From assembly GCF_902506505.1 (NCBI RefSeq), contig NZ_LR733406.1, positions 620,001 to 684,000 of the forward strand: a stretch of 64,000 bases of DNA, given 5' to 3'. The notes under the pieces are model-generated. The model searched no databases. It was given only the letters and a program-made list of their open reading frames with translations, and was not told where the DNA came from. Origin of the DNA: Pseudomonas sp. 8AS. GTDB lineage: Bacteria > Pseudomonadota > Gammaproteobacteria > Pseudomonadales > Pseudomonadaceae. Of this stretch, positions 60,626 to 64,000 are shown piece by piece (the first letter of the stretch is position 1; each line of letters opens with the position of its first letter). Position numbers and translations under genes: made by a program.

Positions 60626-60643
60626 CCGCAGAGGTCACCCGCA

Positions 60644-60667
60644 CGACGGCGCCGCAAGGCGCCGTCG
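60644..60667. terminator. Convergent hairpin between binding protein and lipase genes
   Basis: A perfect 10-bp stem, CGACGGCGCC (60644-60653) and GGCGCCGTCG (60658-60667), with a GCAA loop lies between the two converging stops (60625 and 60673). The following U tract is weak on both strands. Confidence 0.65.
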
Positions 60668-60672
60668 GCGTT

Positions 60673-61947
60673 TCAGGGGGCGCAGCCGCTGGCGGGCAGG
60701 CTGTCCAGGGCCCGTTCGAGCAGCGCCTGGCTGCGCTCGCTGTGGAGGATGCTGGTGTGATCCTCTGCGAGCAGGAAGAGGTGTTCGGCCTCGTCCTGGG
60801 CGGCGCCGCGCAGCTGGCTGGCCAGCGGCACCACGCCGTCGTTGGGTTGCGTCAGCAGGCGGCTGTTGCCGCTGTAGCTGACCAGCAGCCACTGGCGCAC
60901 ATGCGCCGGCAACGGCTTGGCAAACAGCGCCTGCAGATAGGCGCTGCCCGGCGCCAGATCGCGCCAGGTCGGCACTATCACCGGCGCCTGCTTGAGGCCC
61001 TTGGCTGCCGCCGGATGGCCGTCCCAGGGCGTGGCCAGGGTGAGGAACAGGCACAGGTTCTGGCTGCCCGCATTGGCCTCGAGCAGTTGCACCGCGCGCC
61101 GGGCGACCAGGCCGCCCATGCTGTGGGCGACGATATGGAAGCGCTGTACGCCCTGGCGCAGCTGCACATCCTGAATGGCCTCGCTGAGCAGGTAGGCGCT
61201 GTTGTTCAGCGGCAGGCTGCCGGGGTAGTGGAACAGCACCGGCTGGAAGCGCTGCCGATCCAGGCCGTCGAGCAAGGCCCGCCAGGTGCGCGGCGAGTCG
61301 TTGATGCCGTGCACCAGGAACACCGGCTCCTTGTCGTCGTCCCAGGGCTCCAGCAGGTACAGGCCGTAGCCGACCTCGCGGATGTAGCTCAGCGGCTCCC
61401 AGGCGCCCTGGCTGATCCGTTGCGGGTCGAAGCGCGGGTCGTCCAGGCTGACCTGCTGCAGGTAGTTGCTGCGCAGGCGCGGCTGGTTCGCGTACAGCCT
61501 GTCCAGGCTCAGGTCGATCTCCGGCGCGTCTTCGGCCGGCGCCGTGGCGCCCAGTTGCAGGCGGTTGCTGCGCTGCAGGGCGGCGCGGGTCGCGTCATCG
61601 GGCTGCAGCCGGAGCGCCACGCTGCGCGCCTGCGCCAGCCAGTGCCGGGCCTCGTCGGGGTCCAGGCGGAAGTTGCCGTTGTCATCGGCGAAGGCCAGCA
61701 GCTGGTAGGTCCCGGTGGCCACGGTGAAATAGAACGCGTTGCCCGGGGCGACGATGCGGTAGGCGACCGCCTTGCCCTGCCCATCAAGCAGGGCGACCAG
61801 TGCGGTGGAGGGATTGCTCGCCTCCAGCTGGCCGGCGACCAGCACCAGCTCCTGGTGCGCCTGCTGGACCTGGCGGTCCAGTTCCAGCAGCTGGCAACCG
61901 CCGCAGAGCAGGGCTAGCGCCAGCAGCGCCTTGTGCAGTTTGGCCAT
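60673..61947 (-). CDS. Alpha/beta-hydrolase (lipase-like) lipoprotein
   Basis: A 424-residue predicted lipoprotein. The signal peptide ends in the lipobox LLCGGC (Cys18). Residues about 40-190 form an N-terminal domain of unknown fold. The hydrolase domain has the oxyanion strand PVFLVHGINDSPRTW and the nucleophile elbow HIVAHSMGGLVARR with Ser276. His near AEDHTSILHSERS (about residue 400) probably completes the triad. It resembles exported esterases or lipases; the substrate is unknown. It follows the NfeD gene after 12 bp on the same strand. Confidence 0.87.
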   Translation of the reverse strand: MAKLHKALLALALLCGGCQLLELDRQVQQAHQELVLVAGQLEASNPSTALVALLDGQGKAVAYRIVAPGNAFYFTVATGTYQLLAFADDNGNFRLDPDEARHWLAQARSVALRLQPDDATRAALQRSNRLQLGATAPAEDAPEIDLSLDRLYANQPRLRSNYLQQVSLDDPRFDPQRISQGAWEPLSYIREVGYGLYLLEPWDDDKEPVFLVHGINDSPRTWRALLDGLDRQRFQPVLFHYPGSLPLNNSAYLLSEAIQDVQLRQGVQRFHIVAHSMGGLVARRAVQLLEANAGSQNLCLFLTLATPWDGHPAAAKGLKQAPVIVPTWRDLAPGSAYLQALFAKPLPAHVRQWLLVSYSGNSRLLTQPNDGVVPLASQLRGAAQDEAEHLFLLAEDHTSILHSERSQALLERALDSLPASGCAP

Positions 61948-61959
61948 CCTGGGCTCCCG

Positions 61960-62415
61960 CTAGTTCGACTGTTCGGCCTCGACACGCAGCAATACGCCGT
62001 CCTGGCCGACCACGCGGATCGGCGTGCCGGCGGGCAGGTCCGGCCCGCTGACCAGCCACAGGCTGTCGCCGGCCTTGATCTTGCCGCGGCCGCCGACTAT
62101 GGCCTCATGCAGGACGAAGTTGCGCCCGATGAATTCGCTGCCGCGCTGGTTCAGCCCCGGCTGCTCGGAGGGCTTTTTGGCGCTGCGCTGGCGCTGCCAC
62201 CAGAACACCGCGGTGAGCACCGAGAGGATGGCGAACAGGAAGAACTGCCAGGCCCAGGGCAGTTCCGGGAACAGGTAGCTGAGTGCGCCGACGCAGGCCG
62301 CGGCGATGCCGATCCACAGCAGGTAGCCGCCGGCCCCGAAGATCTCGAGGATCAGCAGCAGGGTGCCAAAGGCCAGCCAGTCCCAGAAGGTCAGGTGCTG
62401 CAGGAAGTTCATCAT
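61960..62415 (-). CDS. NfeD family membrane protein
   Basis: A 151-residue inner-membrane protein. Hydrophobic segments are at about 13-30, 32-48 and 52-70, then a C-terminal OB-fold (about residues 88-148: [36 protein letters not shown]). Short NfeD proteins of this type (NfeD1b) act with stomatin-like SPFH proteins. The ATG at 62415 overlaps the SPFH stop, and a second ATG is directly next to it. Two genes in translational coupling indicate a working complex. Confidence 0.92.
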   Translation of the reverse strand: MMNFLQHLTFWDWLAFGTLLLILEIFGAGGYLLWIGIAAACVGALSYLFPELPWAWQFFLFAILSVLTAVFWWQRQRSAKKPSEQPGLNQRGSEFIGRNFVLHEAIVGGRGKIKAGDSLWLVSGPDLPAGTPIRVVGQDGVLLRVEAEQSN

Positions 62416-63332
62416 GCGCGCTTGTCACCGAAGGTGGCCCGGACTATCTCGCCGATGCCGCCGACCGCGCCGATCACCTGGCTGGCTTCCAGCGGCATGA
62501 GGATCACCTTGCTGTTGTCGGCACTGGCCAGGTTGCCCAGGGCCTCGATGTACTTCTGCGCGACGAAGTAGTTGACCGCCTGCACGTTGCCGCTGGCGAT
62601 GGCCTCGGAAACCATGCGGGTGGCCTCGGCTTCGGCCTGGGCCGCCCGTTCGCGCGCCTCGGCTTCGAGGAAGGCGGCCTGGCGCTGGCCTTCGGCCTTG
62701 AGGATGTCGCCCTGCTTCTGCCCTTCGGCGGTGAGGATGGCGGCGGCGCGCAGGCCTTCGGCTTCGAGGATCTGGGCGCGCTTGATGCGTTCGGCCTTCA
62801 TCTGCCCGGACATGGCCGCCATCAGGTCGGCGGGCGGGCTGATGTCCTTGATCTCGATGCGGGTGATCTTGATGCCCCAGGGCGCGGTGGCCTCATCCAC
62901 GGTCTTGAGCAGGCGCTCGTTGATCGCGTCGCGCTGGCCGAGCATGGCGTCCAGCTCCATGGAGCCGAGCACGGTGCGGATGTTGGTCATCACCAGGTTG
63001 CGGATGGCGTGCTCGAGGTTGTTCACCTCGTAGGCCGCCTGGGCCGAGTTGATGATCTGGAAGAAGCAGATGGCATCGATCTGCACGGTGGCGTTGTCGG
63101 CGGTGATCACTTCCTGCGGCGGGATGTCCAGCACGCTTTCCATCACGTTGAGCTTGCGGCCGATGCGGTCCATCACCGGCACGATGATGTTGAGGCCCGG
63201 CTTGAGCGTGTTGGTGTAGCGCCCGAAGCGCTCCACCGTCCACTCGAAGCCCTGCGGCACCACTTTGAAACCCATGAACACCACGGCCACGGCGAGGCCG
63301 ACGAAGAGCAGCAGTACGCCACCAATTTCCAT
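62412..63332 (-). CDS. qmcA: SPFH/band 7 protein, QmcA/stomatin-like
   Basis: A 306-residue membrane-anchored protein with an N-terminal helix (residues 4-21), SPFH domain (about 22-190: [46 protein letters not shown]) and an Ala/Glu-rich coiled-coil tail (about 190-250). It belongs to the paraslipin/QmcA group, which forms oligomeric rings in lipid microdomains and affects membrane protease FtsH in E. coli. AGGAG precedes the ATG. It is the first gene of the qmcA-nfeD-lipase unit. Confidence 0.92.
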   Translation of the reverse strand: MEIGGVLLLFVGLAVAVVFMGFKVVPQGFEWTVERFGRYTNTLKPGLNIIVPVMDRIGRKLNVMESVLDIPPQEVITADNATVQIDAICFFQIINSAQAAYEVNNLEHAIRNLVMTNIRTVLGSMELDAMLGQRDAINERLLKTVDEATAPWGIKITRIEIKDISPPADLMAAMSGQMKAERIKRAQILEAEGLRAAAILTAEGQKQGDILKAEGQRQAAFLEAEARERAAQAEAEATRMVSEAIASGNVQAVNYFVAQKYIEALGNLASADNSKVILMPLEASQVIGAVGGIGEIVRATFGDKRA

Positions 63333-63398
63333 ATTTTTTCTCCTGTCATGTACATGGAATTAACGCATCTAAGCACAGTCGGCGCGGCCGCGCCCGGT

Positions 63399-64000
63399 TC
63401 AGCTGCCGCTGGCGAGCAGGGCCCGGATCAGCCGGGCGTCGTGCTGGTAGGTGTCCGGGGCGTAGCGTACTTGCCCGTCGGCCGTCACTTCCACCGTCCA
63501 GTAGGCGATCAGCAGCGGCGCCGGTTGCGCCAGGCGGTACTGCTGGGTCTCGCCGCTGGCGATGTGGGCCTGCACGCGGGCCAGTTCCGCCTGTGGCAGC
63601 AGCCAGGCCAGCAGGCTGTCGACCGCCTCGATCCGCACACAGCCGGAGCTGAACAGGCGTGGCGCCTTGTCGAACAGGGCCTGACTGGGGGTGTCGTGCA
63701 GGTAGACCGAGAAGGGGTTGCGAAAACGCAGGGCCATCTGCCCCAGCGGGTTGCGTGCCCCGGCGGCCTGGCGCAGGAGGATGACGCCGGGGTTGTCCCA
63801 GTCGATCTGAGCGGGATCGAGCGGGTTGCCGTCGTGGTCGTACACGCTCATCTCGTGCTCGGCCAGGTAGTCGAGGTCGGCGCGAATGGCCGGCAGCTTG
63901 TCTTCGCGCAGGATGGTCGGTGGCACCGTCCAGGTCGGGTTGAGGGTCAGCCGGTTGATCTGCGAGGCCAGCAGGGGCGTCTGTCGCTCGATGCGGCCGA
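63399..64000 (-). CDS. L,D-transpeptidase (YcbB/LdtD-like), 5' end cut by window edge
   Basis: C-terminal part of a periplasmic enzyme that makes 3-3 cross-links in peptidoglycan. The minus-strand frame is open to base 64000 (about 200 codons visible). The YkuD domain is present: TLNPTWTVPPTILREDKLP enters the domain, RNPLGQMALRFRNPFSVYLHDT precedes the active site, and LFSSGCVRIEAVDSL holds the catalytic Cys. The PG-binding and N-terminal parts are outside the window. The Val in NPTWTVPP is encoded by a GTG that could be mistaken for a start (63926). Confidence 0.9.
   Translation of the reverse strand, partial: GRIERQTPLLASQINRLTLNPTWTVPPTILREDKLPAIRADLDYLAEHEMSVYDHDGNPLDPAQIDWDNPGVILLRQAAGARNPLGQMALRFRNPFSVYLHDTPSQALFDKAPRLFSSGCVRIEAVDSLLAWLLPQAELARVQAHIASGETQQYRLAQPAPLLIAYWTVEVTADGQVRYAPDTYQHDARLIRALLASGS

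Overview
The window is a GC-rich, gene-dense stretch of core chromosome from a Pseudomonas species. The assignment rests on gene content and order: cyaA, argH, the alginate/pilus regulators fimS-algR, hemC-hemD-hemX-hemY, a DsbB protein, algQ, an FKBP isomerase, the Lys/Ala/Pro-tailed algP, hemB-ppk facing ppx, trxA, rho, ubiD, ssrS with ygfA and zapA, pepP-ubiH-ubiI, a ferric ABC importer and gcvT-gcvH-gcvP. From memory this closely follows the corresponding P. aeruginosa block. I see no phage, insertion sequence, CRISPR array, tRNA or rRNA; the content is housekeeping rather than accessory.

Layout. 1-5.4 kb (minus strand): the 5' part of class I adenylate cyclase, three small genes and argH. 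5.5-15.3 kb (mostly plus): the FimS/AlgR two-component system, four heme-pathway genes with 4-nt overlaps between most of them, DsbB, a DUF3833 lipoprotein, the anti-sigma factor AlgQ, an FKBP isomerase (minus) and AlgP. 15.3-25 kb: an ABC-F ATPase, TerC and LysE membrane proteins, a cytochrome c/FTR1 iron permease, small enzymes and a di-iron hydroxylase. 24.7-31.6 kb: hemB-ppk converging on ppx, then trxA and rho. 31.9-43.4 kb: ubiD with an overlapping FeS-flavin reductase, a quinone oxidoreductase, a FliL-like protein, a HlyD/RbbA/ABC-2 export operon, a CHASE-PAS-GGDEF cyclase and an EVE protein. 43.6-51 kb: a 43-residue membrane protein, ygfA-6S RNA-zapA, then UPF0149-pepP-ubiH-DUF4442-ubiI. 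50.4-58 kb: ferric substrate-binding protein and fused permease, then the glycine cleavage genes. 58-64 kb: an APC antiporter with a periplasmic binding protein, a lipase-like lipoprotein with NfeD and SPFH proteins, and the 3' part of an L,D-transpeptidase gene.

Several genes share a pathway. HemB, HemC and HemD are successive steps from 5-aminolevulinate to uroporphyrinogen III. UbiD, UbiH and UbiI act in ubiquinone synthesis. GcvP, GcvT and GcvH form the glycine cleavage system. PPK and PPX make and break polyphosphate. FimS/AlgR, AlgQ and AlgP are regulators linked in P. aeruginosa to alginate and twitching.

The signals not explained by ordinary genes are: (1) a long imperfect palindrome present three times (after rho, after the DUF4442 gene, after gcvH) with a conserved central block and arms that differ between copies but stay complementary within the two best copies; (2) a decayed partial duplication of the ubiH 5' end, whose 25-codon frame stops on the ubiH start codon; (3) a perfect 9-bp inverted repeat with a 6-nt spacer in front of the cytochrome c/FTR1 gene; (4) a 43-residue membrane protein gene; and (5) a ygfA ribosome-binding site that appears to lie in the closing stem of 6S RNA.
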